Of a stretch of 52,075 bases of DNA, positions 44,551 through 52,075 are shown piece after piece. How positions within the stretch are numbered: the stretch's first letter is position 1; each line of letters opens with the position of its first letter. Location of the stretch: assembly GCA_022706565.1 (NCBI GenBank), contig JAKJCH010000001.1, positions 4,064 through 56,138 on the forward strand. Reading direction: 5' to 3'. The notes below the pieces were generated by a model that saw nothing but the letters and a program-made list of their open reading frames with translations, did not search any database and was not told the origin of the DNA. The position numbers were made by a program, and so were the translations under genes. Origin of the DNA: Bacillota bacterium (GTDB lineage: Bacteria; Bacillota; Syntrophomonadia; Syntrophomonadales; Syntrophomonadaceae).

Positions 44551-45036
44551 TTAATTATTAGCTGCCAAGCGTGACAAACTTGCATAAAGATTGTTCAGAA
44601 GCCTCTGGCTCAGACTCATATTATCGACATCTGCATATGTATTGGCAGCAACGCTTACCGGTTTGGCTTGGGCCGCCATAGCGATCGAGGTTTTGGCATC
44701 CGCTTTATACATACCCAGTTGGTTGACCGCCACCTGTTCCACATGGGCCAGTGAGCTCTTCTCCGCTATCTGATACTCCAAGCGCTGATTGGCGGTCGTC
44801 ATAGCCTGGATTTCCTGTTCCAGTCGTTCAATTTCGTACCCCAAGGAAGCGCTTTTCATACATAAGGCAACCAGCAACAAAGCGTAGGCAAAAACGGCAA
44901 AGGAGGCTTTGAGATAAAGTTTACGCTTATGATTGACCTTAAGGACTGTGCGGCGGGCCTTTACCGTTCTAGGTGATTCGGCCAGTTTCTGGTTGTAATT
45001 CCAATCCCGGGCTGCACTAGATTGGGCTTGTAGCAT
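44551..45036 (-). CDS. ftsL: Cell division protein FtsL
   Basis: 161 residues: basic cytosolic tail, one membrane segment (LYLKASFAVFAYALLLVALC), then a coiled coil (YEIERLEQEIQAMTTANQRLE) and a Leu/Ala-rich tail. This topology and the place between rsmH and the penicillin-binding protein gene identify FtsL, although sequence similarity in the family is low. The extra-cytoplasmic tail beyond the coiled coil is about 70 residues, longer than in many relatives. Confidence 0.85.
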   Translation of the reverse strand: MLQAQSSAARDWNYNQKLAESPRTVKARRTVLKVNHKRKLYLKASFAVFAYALLLVALCMKSASLGYEIERLEQEIQAMTTANQRLEYQIAEKSSLAHVEQVAVNQLGMYKADAKTSIAMAAQAKPVSVAANTYADVDNMSLSQRLLNNLYASLSRLAANN

Positions 45037-45063
45037 ACTATTACTCCTCTCTGCGCTTTAGAA

Positions 45064-45981
45064 CTATATTCTCTCCGCCACTCGCAGCTTAGCGCTTCGG
45101 GCTCTGGGGTTAACAGCAATTTCTTCGTCTGTAGGTATAATGGGTTTGCGGTGAACCAGCTTCAACGGCGGCCGGCAACCGCATATACATACTGGGAAAT
45201 CTGGCGGACACTTGCACTGCCTGGTTTGATCCAGGAGAAACTGTTTGACGATACGGTCTTCCAAGGAGTGAAAGCTGATTACACACAGCCTGCCCCCAAC
45301 CTTTAATGCCGCAACCGCTTGCGGAAGAACTTCCCGAAGTGCCTCCAACTCCTCATTGACTGCTATTCTAATAGCTTGAAAGCTCTTCCGGGCCGGGTGC
45401 TTTTCCCGCCTATACCTGGCCGGGACAGCTTCTTTGATAATTTCCGCCAGTTCCAGGGTGGTATTTATAGGTTGCTGATGGCGAGATTTTACTATGGCGT
45501 TACTAATACTGCGGGCATGGCTCTCCTCACCATACTCAAAGAGGATGCGGGTAATTTCCGATTCAGTCCAGCAATTCACAATTTCCCAGGCGGAAAGCTT
45601 CTGCTCCCGGTTCATGCGCATGTCCAAGCGGGCATCATCATGGAAACTGAATCCGCGTTCACTGATATCAAGTTGAAAAGAGGAAACTCCCAGGTCGATC
45701 ATTATTCCATCGACATGGATGATTTCCAAATCGTACAATACCTTATCCAACTGTCTGAAATCAGATTTTACTAAAGTAAGGTTGTCAGCATTCAGTTTAA
45801 CCTTGGTATTATTAAGTGTATCAGCATCCTTATCGATGCCTATGACTCTTGCATCGGGGGCCAGATGATCTAAAAGCAGACTCAGGTGTCCGCCCCCGCC
45901 AACCGTGCAATCCACGTATGTACCGTGCCGATCAGTGACCAGGTTCTGTATGGTTGCCTGTAATAACACGGGCTGATGCAA
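45064..45981 (-). CDS. rsmH: 16S rRNA (cytosine-1402-N4)-methyltransferase
   Basis: AdoMet-dependent methylation of C1402 in the decoding centre. 305 residues starting HQPVLLQATIQNLV, with DCTVGGGGHLSLLL (AdoMet site), MIDLGVSSFQLD, ERGFSFHDDARLDMRM and ISFHSLEDRIVKQF. It follows mraZ by 15 bases, the invariant order. Confidence 0.97.
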   Translation of the reverse strand: MHQPVLLQATIQNLVTDRHGTYVDCTVGGGGHLSLLLDHLAPDARVIGIDKDADTLNNTKVKLNADNLTLVKSDFRQLDKVLYDLEIIHVDGIMIDLGVSSFQLDISERGFSFHDDARLDMRMNREQKLSAWEIVNCWTESEITRILFEYGEESHARSISNAIVKSRHQQPINTTLELAEIIKEAVPARYRREKHPARKSFQAIRIAVNEELEALREVLPQAVAALKVGGRLCVISFHSLEDRIVKQFLLDQTRQCKCPPDFPVCICGCRPPLKLVHRKPIIPTDEEIAVNPRARSAKLRVAERI

Positions 45982-45996
45982 TACTAATTCTCACTC

Positions 45997-46428
45997 CTAA
46001 ATTCCCAGTCCTACCAAGTTTTCAGCAATCATCTCATATGAAGACTCTGCTGCCTGATTATATTGTGCCCAGTTATCACCAGCCCAAATCTCGACCCTGG
46101 AACCTACCCCAATCACGATCAAATCCTTATTGATACCGGCATAATCCCTAAGATTGGGAGGCAATACTATTCGCCCTTGCTTGTCTATCTCTAGTTCGGA
46201 AGCACCAGAAAAGAAAAACCGGGCAAAAGATCTGACATCGGCTCGGGTAAAGGGGAGCGATTTCAGCTTCTCCTCGATGTTTCTCCATTCATTTAATGGA
46301 TACAGGAAGATGCAATTATCCAAGCCTTTGGTGGCAACAAACCTGACTCCCAATTCCTCGCGGAACTTGGCCGGGATAATGATCCTTCCTTTGGCGTCCA
46401 GGGAATGCTGGTATTCTCCCAAGAACAT
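45997..46428 (-). CDS. mraZ: Transcriptional regulator MraZ
   Basis: AbrB-like double-loop DNA-binding protein that controls the division cluster. ATG 46428 with GAGGAG upstream gives 143 residues starting FLGEYQHSLDAKGRIIIPAK; the second copy of the motif is ELEIDKQGRIVLP. The frame could extend to 46491, but that part overlaps its own operator boxes. It heads the cluster and probably represses or tunes its own promoter. Confidence 0.96.
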   Translation of the reverse strand: MFLGEYQHSLDAKGRIIIPAKFREELGVRFVATKGLDNCIFLYPLNEWRNIEEKLKSLPFTRADVRSFARFFFSGASELEIDKQGRIVLPPNLRDYAGINKDLIVIGVGSRVEIWAGDNWAQYNQAAESSYEMIAENLVGLGI

Positions 46429-46465
46429 AAGTTCTGCTCCTCGGTGATGTTTTTGTGGGTTGATC

Positions 46466-46491
46466 CTCCACTTTGCTCCACATCTCTCCAC
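46466..46491 (-). promoter_or_regulatory. MraZ operator: three GTGGAG boxes
   Basis: On the minus strand GTGGAG occurs at 46486-46491, 46476-46481 and 46466-46471, each separated by exactly four bases. This ten-base periodicity is the known MraZ-binding pattern upstream of mraZ. Confidence 0.85.
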
Positions 46492-46502
46492 CCCTATTCG
46501 AT

Positions 46503-46531
46503 TAGCTAAAACCGATTCCCTTCATTGTGAA
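46503..46531 (-). promoter_or_regulatory. Candidate promoter of the mraZ cluster
   Basis: On the minus strand TTCACA (46526-46531), 17 bases, TAGCTA (46503-46508). It lies directly upstream of the MraZ boxes as expected, but both hexamers are only fair matches. A TATAAT at 46777-46782 further upstream lacks a good -35. Confidence 0.45.
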
Positions 46532-46670
46532 AAAAATAACTATTTAAAATTTTGCTTATTTCGATAGACGTTTATCATTTTCGATGAAATCCCTTACAAA
46601 TTTTGTCTCACATCTTGTAAAAAAAGATCGCTATATGGGTATTCCGGGCCTGGACCCAGAAACATAAAGT

Positions 46671-46712
46671 GGGTCAACCGCCATACCTATAAGGGTATTG
46701 GTCAGCCGACCC
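46671..46712 (-). repeat. Long imperfect inverted repeat between the ACT gene and mraZ
   Basis: On the minus strand GGGTC and GACCC enclose a second pairing ATACC/GGTAT with several G-U pairs between. It may be the end structure of the paaK-ACT transcript or part of the mraZ leader. There is no clear T-tract. The rest of 46532-46838 shows no gene. Confidence 0.4.
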
Positions 46713-46838
46713 AACTCGAGATTAGTGCTCAGAATTTGCCTCATCAAATAGGTTTCATTAAATGCACTTCCCAAAAATTATACTGAAATATTCAATTCAA
46801 CGGGCAAACTCGCCACCGATGCGACGAACCCAATCGAA

Positions 46839-47267
46839 TTACAATTTATAAAGGTCCTGGGCCTCCACATAGTTGATGTTCTTCTTCTCAAATACTTCCC
46901 TGGCCTTTTTGATATCCTCGACTTTAAATATAACCAGAGCATCACCGCCCGCAAATCCCAAAAATGCGTATAGGTATTCGATATTGATATTCTCTTCGGA
47001 AATCTGGTCCAGAACATCAGCCAGACCGCCGGGTGAATCCGGCATGCGTACTGCAATTACCTCAGTCTCGCTCACTGTGAAGCCAGCATCCTTGAGGATC
47101 TTGTAGGCATGATCGGGATCATTGACAATCAATCGCAGTATACCGAAATCAGAGGTGTCTGCAATGGAAAGAGCCCTGATGTTGATACCTGCATCACCCA
47201 GTACCCTGGTAACGTGGGCCAGTCGTCCGCTGGAATTCTCCAAGAATACTGAAATCTGCTTTGCCAT
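46839..47267 (-). CDS. Protein with two ACT domains
   Basis: 142 residues made almost only of two ACT domains (QISVFLENSSGRLAHVTRVL at 4-23; IAVRMPDSPGGLADVLDQI at about 71-89), both with the ligand-binding Gly in the loop. ACT domains bind amino acids or related small molecules. Such stand-alone proteins are often encoded beside phenylacetate-CoA ligase in anaerobes, as here, with an 11-base gap, so it is probably a ligand sensor or regulatory partner of the ligase. That role is inference. Confidence 0.85.
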   Translation of the reverse strand: MAKQISVFLENSSGRLAHVTRVLGDAGINIRALSIADTSDFGILRLIVNDPDHAYKILKDAGFTVSETEVIAVRMPDSPGGLADVLDQISEENINIEYLYAFLGFAGGDALVIFKVEDIKKAREVFEKKNINYVEAQDLYKL

Positions 47268-47278
47268 TTCAATCCCTC

Positions 47279-48580
47279 CTATATCTTGCGATTGTCTTTG
47301 ACCCTGACAGCTTTGCCTTCACTGCGCGGTATGGATTTCGGTTCCACCAGCCGCACCTTTACACTTATCAATAGATTGCTTTCCAATTCCTTGGCAATCC
47401 GCTTGTGGAGGTCCTCCAACTTTCTCACTTCATCGCTGAAAATATCCTCTGAAACCTCCACCTGCACCTCCATTATGTCCAGGTTATCCTGTCGCTCCAA
47501 TATTATCATATAGTGCGGTTCCACTCCAGGAATGCCGAGCAGTACCGTCTCAATCGCGGACGGGAATACATTTACTCCGCGTACTATCAACATATCATCA
47601 GAACGCCCCAGCACCTTCTGCATACGCACATGGGTCCTCCCGCAGGGGCATTCACCATTTGACAGGGTGGTCATATCCCTGGTCCGGTACCGAATCATTG
47701 GGATAGCTTCCTTGGTTAGGGTGGTGATCACCAGTTCCCCCAGTGATCCTTCCGGGAGCACCTCCTCAGTGACGGGATCGATGATTTCGACCAAGAAGTT
47801 ATCCTCGGCGATATGGAGGCCGGTTCTGAAAGGACACTCGATAGCTACCCCCGGTCCCATTATTTCACTTAAGCCATATATGTCATAGGCCTTTATGTAC
47901 AGCTTGTTTTCGATCTCGGTGCGCATCTGTTCCGACCAGGGTTCAGCCCCGAATATTCCCGCTTTCAACTTAAGGCCGGCCGGATCTATGCCCATGTCAT
48001 GCATCACTTCGGCGATAAACAGCGCATATGACGGGGTGCAAGCTAGATGAGTGGATCCGAAATCCTGCATCAGCAAAATTTGGCGCTGGGTATTGCCACC
48101 TGATGCCGGAATAACCGATGCTCCTAGCCGCTCCGCTCCATAATGGGCCCCCAAGCCCCCGGTAAATAACCCGTATCCATAAGCTACCTGAATCACCGAT
48201 CTCTTATCAGCCCCGGCGCTTACCAGAGCGCGCGCCATCAGGTCCGCCCAGGTATCCACGTCTTTGCGGGTATACCCTACTACCGACGGTTTACCGGTGG
48301 TACCGGAAGAAGCATGAATGCGTACAACTTCGCTCATAGGGACCGCAAAAAGACCAAAGGGGTAATTGTCACGCATCTCCTGTTTGGTGGTGAAAGGTAG
48401 TTTTTGCAGATCTCCCAGGGTATTGACATCGTCTGGTTTTATGCCGGCAGCATCCATTTTAGCCCGGTAGGCCGGTACAAAGGCATAAGAACGGAATACT
48501 GTTTCCTTAAGTCTTCTAAGCTGCAGTTTTTCGAGGTTATCCCTCGCCATACACTCCTTCTCCTGATCCCAATAAGTCAT
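47279..48580 (-). CDS. paaK: Phenylacetate-CoA ligase family protein
   Basis: Adenylate-forming acyl-CoA ligase: arylacetic acid plus ATP and CoA gives the CoA thioester. ATG 48580 (GGAG upstream) gives 433 residues, the usual size. The P-loop-like [44 protein letters not shown] and RTRDMTTL are typical. The substrate might be phenylacetate or indoleacetate from amino-acid breakdown. Together with the ACT gene it forms a two-gene unit just upstream of the mraZ cluster. Confidence 0.9.
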   Translation of the reverse strand: MTYWDQEKECMARDNLEKLQLRRLKETVFRSYAFVPAYRAKMDAAGIKPDDVNTLGDLQKLPFTTKQEMRDNYPFGLFAVPMSEVVRIHASSGTTGKPSVVGYTRKDVDTWADLMARALVSAGADKRSVIQVAYGYGLFTGGLGAHYGAERLGASVIPASGGNTQRQILLMQDFGSTHLACTPSYALFIAEVMHDMGIDPAGLKLKAGIFGAEPWSEQMRTEIENKLYIKAYDIYGLSEIMGPGVAIECPFRTGLHIAEDNFLVEIIDPVTEEVLPEGSLGELVITTLTKEAIPMIRYRTRDMTTLSNGECPCGRTHVRMQKVLGRSDDMLIVRGVNVFPSAIETVLLGIPGVEPHYMIILERQDNLDIMEVQVEVSEDIFSDEVRKLEDLHKRIAKELESNLLISVKVRLVEPKSIPRSEGKAVRVKDNRKI

Positions 48581-48698
48581 TACTCCGCTCCCTTCGGTAT
48601 CACTTTTACAAGATAAAACAACTACGAAGCTCATTATAATACCAAAACCCAATTTGTTCTACCAAATAATGTGTCGTGTGGCCGAGTTGTCCCCAAAA

Positions 48699-48887
48699 TT
48701 AAAAAAAACCCCACTGGACCGTGGCGCCGCGAGTTTTAACCTGCCTAGCAGGGGGGTGTTCTCTCATATACTTTATGTGTCCCTCCAAATAGGGCTTGCA
48801 AGTGGTATATGAAGGCCGAACTCCCAAAGTTTTTGTGTTGGCAAAAACTATACGGCCGTTCACGCGAACAGCAGGGGTTTCTGACAT
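48699..48887 (-). CDS. Doubtful 62-residue hypothetical protein
   Basis: An open frame from ATG 48887 to the TAA within a T-rich stretch. The product is basic and aromatic (CKPYLEGHIKYMREHPPARQ) with no recognised motif. There is no Shine-Dalgarno sequence before the ATG, and no start further inside is better. Its amino-acid mix is not absurd, so it is listed with low confidence. Confidence 0.25.
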   Translation of the reverse strand: MSETPAVRVNGRIVFANTKTLGVRPSYTTCKPYLEGHIKYMREHPPARQVKTRGATVQWGFF

Positions 48888-48925
48888 TTCTTTATTTGTT
48901 TAGGTAGATGATAACATAGAAACGG

Positions 48926-48947
48926 CCGGGCTTCAACCAAAGCCCGG
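48926..48947 (-). terminator. Hairpin behind aspS
   Basis: On the minus strand CCGGGCTT and AAGCCCGG form a perfect eight-base-pair stem with a six-base loop; the tail CCGTTTCT is only weakly T-rich. Confidence 0.5.
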
Positions 48948-48978
48948 TGTAATTATGTGTGCCATTTCCCATAAATTA

Positions 48979-50739
48979 CTAGGTTTCTCTGATTTTTAAA
49001 GATAACTCGCGCAGCTGTTTGGGGCTGACCGGAGAAGGTGCATCAGTCATGGGGCAGGAGGCACTCTGGGTTTTAGGAAAAGCGATGACATCCCGGATAC
49101 TGTCACGGCCAGCCATCAACATGACCAAGCGGTCGATCCCAAAAGCGATGCCTCCGTGAGGCGGTGCGCCATATTCGAACGCATCCAGCATGAAGCCGAA
49201 TTTCTCCCGGGCATCCTGACTGTCAATACCTACGGCGGCAAACATCTTCGCCTGCAGATCGCGATTGTGGATACGAATGCTGCCCCCGCCTATTTCAGTA
49301 CCGTTCAATACGAGGTCATAGGCACGGGCTCTAACCTGCTGGGGTTTGGTGTCCAATAAAGGGATATCCTCCGTTTTAGGAGAGGTAAACATATGGTGAA
49401 CAGCCGCAAAGCGATTCTCCTCCGGATCGAATTCCAACAGCGGGAAATCGTGTACCCAAGCGAAAGCCAGTTTGGTGGGAGAGCACAGACCTAGCCGCCG
49501 GCCTAAATGCAGTCTCAGGAATCCGAGTACCCGGGCTACCACGTCGGCCTGATCCGCACCAAACAGAAGCAGGTCTCCAGGATGGGCATCCAGAGCCTTG
49601 ACAATCTCCTGCATGGTATCCGGGGCAATAAACTTGCTGATTGGTGACTTCAATTCGGTCTCGGTGACATTGATCCAGGCCATTCCTTTGGCACCATATT
49701 CCACTGCCATCCGGCCCAATTCGTCTATCTCACGCCTTGCAAACGAGCCGCAGCCCTTGGCGTTCAAAGCTCTGACCACACCGCCGCTTTGAATAGCGCT
49801 GGCGAAAACCTTGAAATCGACGTTAGCAACCAACCCAGATATATCAACTATTTCCCAATCAAAACGCAGATCGGGTTGGTCGGTACCATATTTGAGCATG
49901 GCTTCCTGATAGGAAATACGCGGAAATGGAACCGGAATCTCGACCTGACAGCCACTTTGGAACAAACGCGGCATCATTCCCTCTATCAACGCAATGATAT
50001 CCTCTTCGTCTACAAAAGACATCTCCAGGTCCAACTGCGTAAATTCCGGCTGGCGATCAGCCCGCAAATCCTCATCCCGGAAACAGCGGGCTATTTGAAA
50101 GTACTTTTCCATCCCTGCCACCATCAACATCTGTTTGTACTGCTGGGGGGACTGGGGCAGGGCAAAGAATTCTCCTGGATGAAGCCGGCTGGGTACCAGG
50201 TAATCGCGTGCCCCTTCCGGGGTACTGCGACCCAGGATCGGGGTCTCGATCTCAATGAAGCCCCGTTCATCTAGATAATCGCGGATTTCTTTGACGACCC
50301 GATGGCGCAGCAGCAGATTCTCCTTCATTTCCGGGCGGCGCAGATCCAGATACCGGTAACGCAAGCGCAGCAATTCGTCAACTTCGATACCGTTTTCAAT
50401 ATAGAAAGGCGGAGTCTTGGAAGCATTCAAAACCTCCATTGCCTCTACATATATCTCTACTTTACCGGTCTTAAGATTGGGGTTTTCAGTATCTTTGGGC
50501 CGTTCCCGCACTTCGCCGCGGACGGCTACCACGTATTCACCTCTTACGCTTTCAGCCAGGTGGAATGCGGATTCGTCCAGTTCGGGGTTGAATACGATCT
50601 GTATTATACCGGAGCGGTCCCGTAAATCGATGAAAATGAGGCCGCCGTGGTCGCGGCGGGAATCTACCCAACCGTTCAGGACCACTGTTTCGCCAACTAA
50701 TCCCAATCCAATGTCAGTCGCATTATGCGTTCTCTTCAT
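48979..50739 (-). CDS. aspS: Aspartyl-tRNA synthetase
   Basis: Class IIb synthetase, 586 residues, the bacterial type. OB-fold anticodon domain at the N-terminus (VVLNGWVDSRRDHGGLIFIDLRD), motif 2 in QIARCFRDEDLRADRQPEF, a bacterial GAD insertion (about 300-410), and motif 3 HGGIAFGIDRLVMLM. It follows hisS by 20 bases, the common Firmicute pair. Whether it also charges tRNA-Asn cannot be told without the Gat and asnS genes. Confidence 0.97.
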   Translation of the reverse strand: MKRTHNATDIGLGLVGETVVLNGWVDSRRDHGGLIFIDLRDRSGIIQIVFNPELDESAFHLAESVRGEYVVAVRGEVRERPKDTENPNLKTGKVEIYVEAMEVLNASKTPPFYIENGIEVDELLRLRYRYLDLRRPEMKENLLLRHRVVKEIRDYLDERGFIEIETPILGRSTPEGARDYLVPSRLHPGEFFALPQSPQQYKQMLMVAGMEKYFQIARCFRDEDLRADRQPEFTQLDLEMSFVDEEDIIALIEGMMPRLFQSGCQVEIPVPFPRISYQEAMLKYGTDQPDLRFDWEIVDISGLVANVDFKVFASAIQSGGVVRALNAKGCGSFARREIDELGRMAVEYGAKGMAWINVTETELKSPISKFIAPDTMQEIVKALDAHPGDLLLFGADQADVVARVLGFLRLHLGRRLGLCSPTKLAFAWVHDFPLLEFDPEENRFAAVHHMFTSPKTEDIPLLDTKPQQVRARAYDLVLNGTEIGGGSIRIHNRDLQAKMFAAVGIDSQDAREKFGFMLDAFEYGAPPHGGIAFGIDRLVMLMAGRDSIRDVIAFPKTQSASCPMTDAPSPVSPKQLRELSLKIRET

Positions 50740-50759
50740 TACCCGGTAATCCTCCCTAT

Positions 50760-52022
50760 CTATCCCAATATCCTCTTTATGTACGGAATCAGCTCCTGCT
50801 GGGGTATTTCTTCCTGTTGGCCGGTACCCATGCTGCGCACCGTGAATATGCCCTGGTCCATCTCATTCTCACCCATCAGCACCACGATTCGAGCCCCTAG
50901 TTTATTGGCCAGTTTCATTTGAGCCTTCATGCTGCGCCCGTTATAATCGCGATCAGCCCTTATGCCGGCCCGGCGTAAACAATCCAAGATGTGCATCGCT
51001 GCATCGGTGTATTTTTCGTCCAAAACCGCCAGGAACACTTCCAAATCAAGAGCCGGCCAGGCTGGCTGTGGATCATTCGCCATGGCCAGTAGCAGGCGTT
51101 CCAAACCCAGCGCAAAGCCGATCCCGGGAATATCCGGTCCTCCACAGGCCTTTACCAGGCCGTCGTATCTTCCCCCACCGCCGACTGCGCTCTGGGCCCC
51201 AATAGACGGAATGTGAATTTCAAAAGCAGTATTGGTGTAATAATCCAAACCCCGGACTAGATTGTTGTCCTGAATGTATTTGATACCCATGGTATCCAGT
51301 GATGACTTGACTGTTGCATAATGACCGGCACAATCGCTGCACAGGCTGTCAATGATATATGGGAATCCTTTTACCGCTTGCTGGCAGGCACTTTCTTTGC
51401 AATCCAGCACCCGCAGGGGATTTTTATCAAAACGAGAGCGGCAGTCCGGACACAGCCCGTCCTTTAACGGCGCGATGTGGGCTATGAGTCGTTCCCGGTA
51501 GACCTCCCGGCAATCCGGACAGCCAACCGAATTCAGATGCAATTCACAATCTGATAATCCCAGCTTGGCCAGGATTGCGATTAACAGAGCAATCACTTCG
51601 GCATCCACATAGGGACTTCGGCTCCCGAAGACTTCTACCCCGAATTGATGAAACTGCCGGTAGCGACCGGTTTGGGGGCGGTCATAGCGAAACATGGGAC
51701 CGATGTAATACCATTTGACTGGCATGACCCCCCCAAAAACCCGGTTTTCGATCAAAGACCGGGCGCAGGAGGCAGTGCCTTCCGGCCGTAAAGTCAGGCT
51801 GCGGTCGGATTTATCCAGAAAGGTGTACATCTCTTTGGTCACAATGTCGGTAGTGTCACCCACTCCCCGTTCAAACAATTCCGTATGCTCGAAAAGAGGA
51901 GTCCTAATCTCGTTATAGCCGAAAAGGGCGGCGGTTTCCCGCAATTTTCTCTCCAGGTATTGCCACTTAAGGGATTCGGGCGGGAGGATATCGTACGTGC
52001 CCCGCGGAGCTTTGATTTCCAT
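50760..52022 (-). CDS. hisS: Histidyl-tRNA synthetase
   Basis: Class IIa synthetase, 420 residues from ATG 52022 (GGGGGA upstream; TTG at 52025 is the alternative). EIKAPRGTYDILPPE, RPEGTASCARS, motif 2 in MFRYDRPQTGRYRQFHQFG, the histidine signatures LVRGLDYYTNTAFEI and GGGGRYDGLV, and a C-terminal anticodon domain are visible. It is the first gene of hisS-aspS; its promoter and any T-box leader would lie largely beyond the window end. Confidence 0.97.
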   Translation of the reverse strand: MEIKAPRGTYDILPPESLKWQYLERKLRETAALFGYNEIRTPLFEHTELFERGVGDTTDIVTKEMYTFLDKSDRSLTLRPEGTASCARSLIENRVFGGVMPVKWYYIGPMFRYDRPQTGRYRQFHQFGVEVFGSRSPYVDAEVIALLIAILAKLGLSDCELHLNSVGCPDCREVYRERLIAHIAPLKDGLCPDCRSRFDKNPLRVLDCKESACQQAVKGFPYIIDSLCSDCAGHYATVKSSLDTMGIKYIQDNNLVRGLDYYTNTAFEIHIPSIGAQSAVGGGGRYDGLVKACGGPDIPGIGFALGLERLLLAMANDPQPAWPALDLEVFLAVLDEKYTDAAMHILDCLRRAGIRADRDYNGRSMKAQMKLANKLGARIVVLMGENEMDQGIFTVRSMGTGQQEEIPQQELIPYIKRILG

Positions 52023-52075
52023 CAAGAGTCCCCCGTTTACGTGTTTTCTCTGGATAATTCTAGAGTAAGGCTTGA

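Larger units (their letters stand above)
48581..48978 (-). other. Region between aspS and paaK
   Basis: Holds a doubtful 62-codon frame (listed separately), a hairpin behind aspS, and a perfect TATAAT on the minus strand (48633-48638), about 50 bases before the paaK start, which may be the -10 box of the paaK promoter although no -35 box is convincing. Confidence 0.4.

Noticed and set aside
46778-47056. 92-codon minus-strand frame overlapping the ACT gene
   Set aside because: Shadow of the ACT-domain gene in another frame, without its own start signals.

Overview
The window looks like a chromosomal segment of a spore-forming, anaerobic Firmicute of the Clostridia, most like a syntrophic fatty-acid oxidiser of the Syntrophomonas type. 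Evidence for a sporulating Firmicute is the spoIIGA-sigE-sigG cluster, a SpoVD-like penicillin-binding protein with PASTA domains, a murE with the meso-diaminopimelate DNPR motif, and strong GGAGG ribosome sites. Evidence for the lifestyle is a complete set of butyryl-CoA beta-oxidation enzymes under an apparent sigma-54 control system. The species assignment is inference; no rRNA is present.

Layout. (1) 1-1857, minus strand: pyrH (cut by the window edge), tsf, rpsB. (2) 2257-13140, plus strand: the accessory and most interesting part. A CBS-CBS-PAS-PAS-AAA+-Fis sigma-54 activator is followed by its terminator, four copies of an imperfect palindrome (TTGATGCA-N4-TGCAACAA), a near-perfect sigma-54 promoter at 4677-4692, a gene for a small zinc-ribbon protein of the phage Mu Com family, an intrinsic terminator, and then thiolase, 3-hydroxybutyryl-CoA dehydrogenase, crotonase, acyl-CoA dehydrogenase, a two-subunit CoA-transferase, a CaiB-type CoA-transferase and a tiny Cys-rich protein. 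(3) 13461-25497, minus strand: spoIIGA-sigE-sigG, a 48-residue membrane peptide, an orphan DNA methyltransferase, dprA, topA, trmFO, xerC, hslV, hslU. (4) 25749-27649, minus: a complete group II intron, apparently class C, inserted exactly behind the ftsZ terminator. (5) 27714-46428, minus: the division and cell-wall cluster mraZ-rsmH-ftsL-spoVD-murE-murF-mraY-murD-ftsW-murG-murC-murA, then a terminator and new promoter, then ftsQ-DUF881-DUF1290-ftsA-ftsZ. (6) 46839-52022, minus: an ACT-domain protein with a phenylacetate-CoA ligase, then aspS and hisS.

How it fits together. The minus-strand genes form the usual Firmicute backbone (hslUV ... rpsB-tsf-pyrH). The plus-strand beta-oxidation block sits where many relatives carry codY and flagellar genes, in the opposite orientation, so it looks like an insertion or rearrangement. 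The proposed regulatory logic is that the activator senses a metabolite or energy state through CBS and PAS domains, binds the palindromes, loops to the sigma-54 promoter, and transcribes the Com-like gene. A terminator hairpin then lies between that gene and the thiolase operon. In phage Mu, com lies directly upstream of mom and its product binds the mom mRNA to open a stem-loop, so a Com-like RNA-level switch over beta-oxidation is the most interesting hypothesis here. Other points worth a second look are an apparent ATT start codon of ftsA, the 48-residue peptide behind sigG, and the orphan methyltransferase in the sporulation region.
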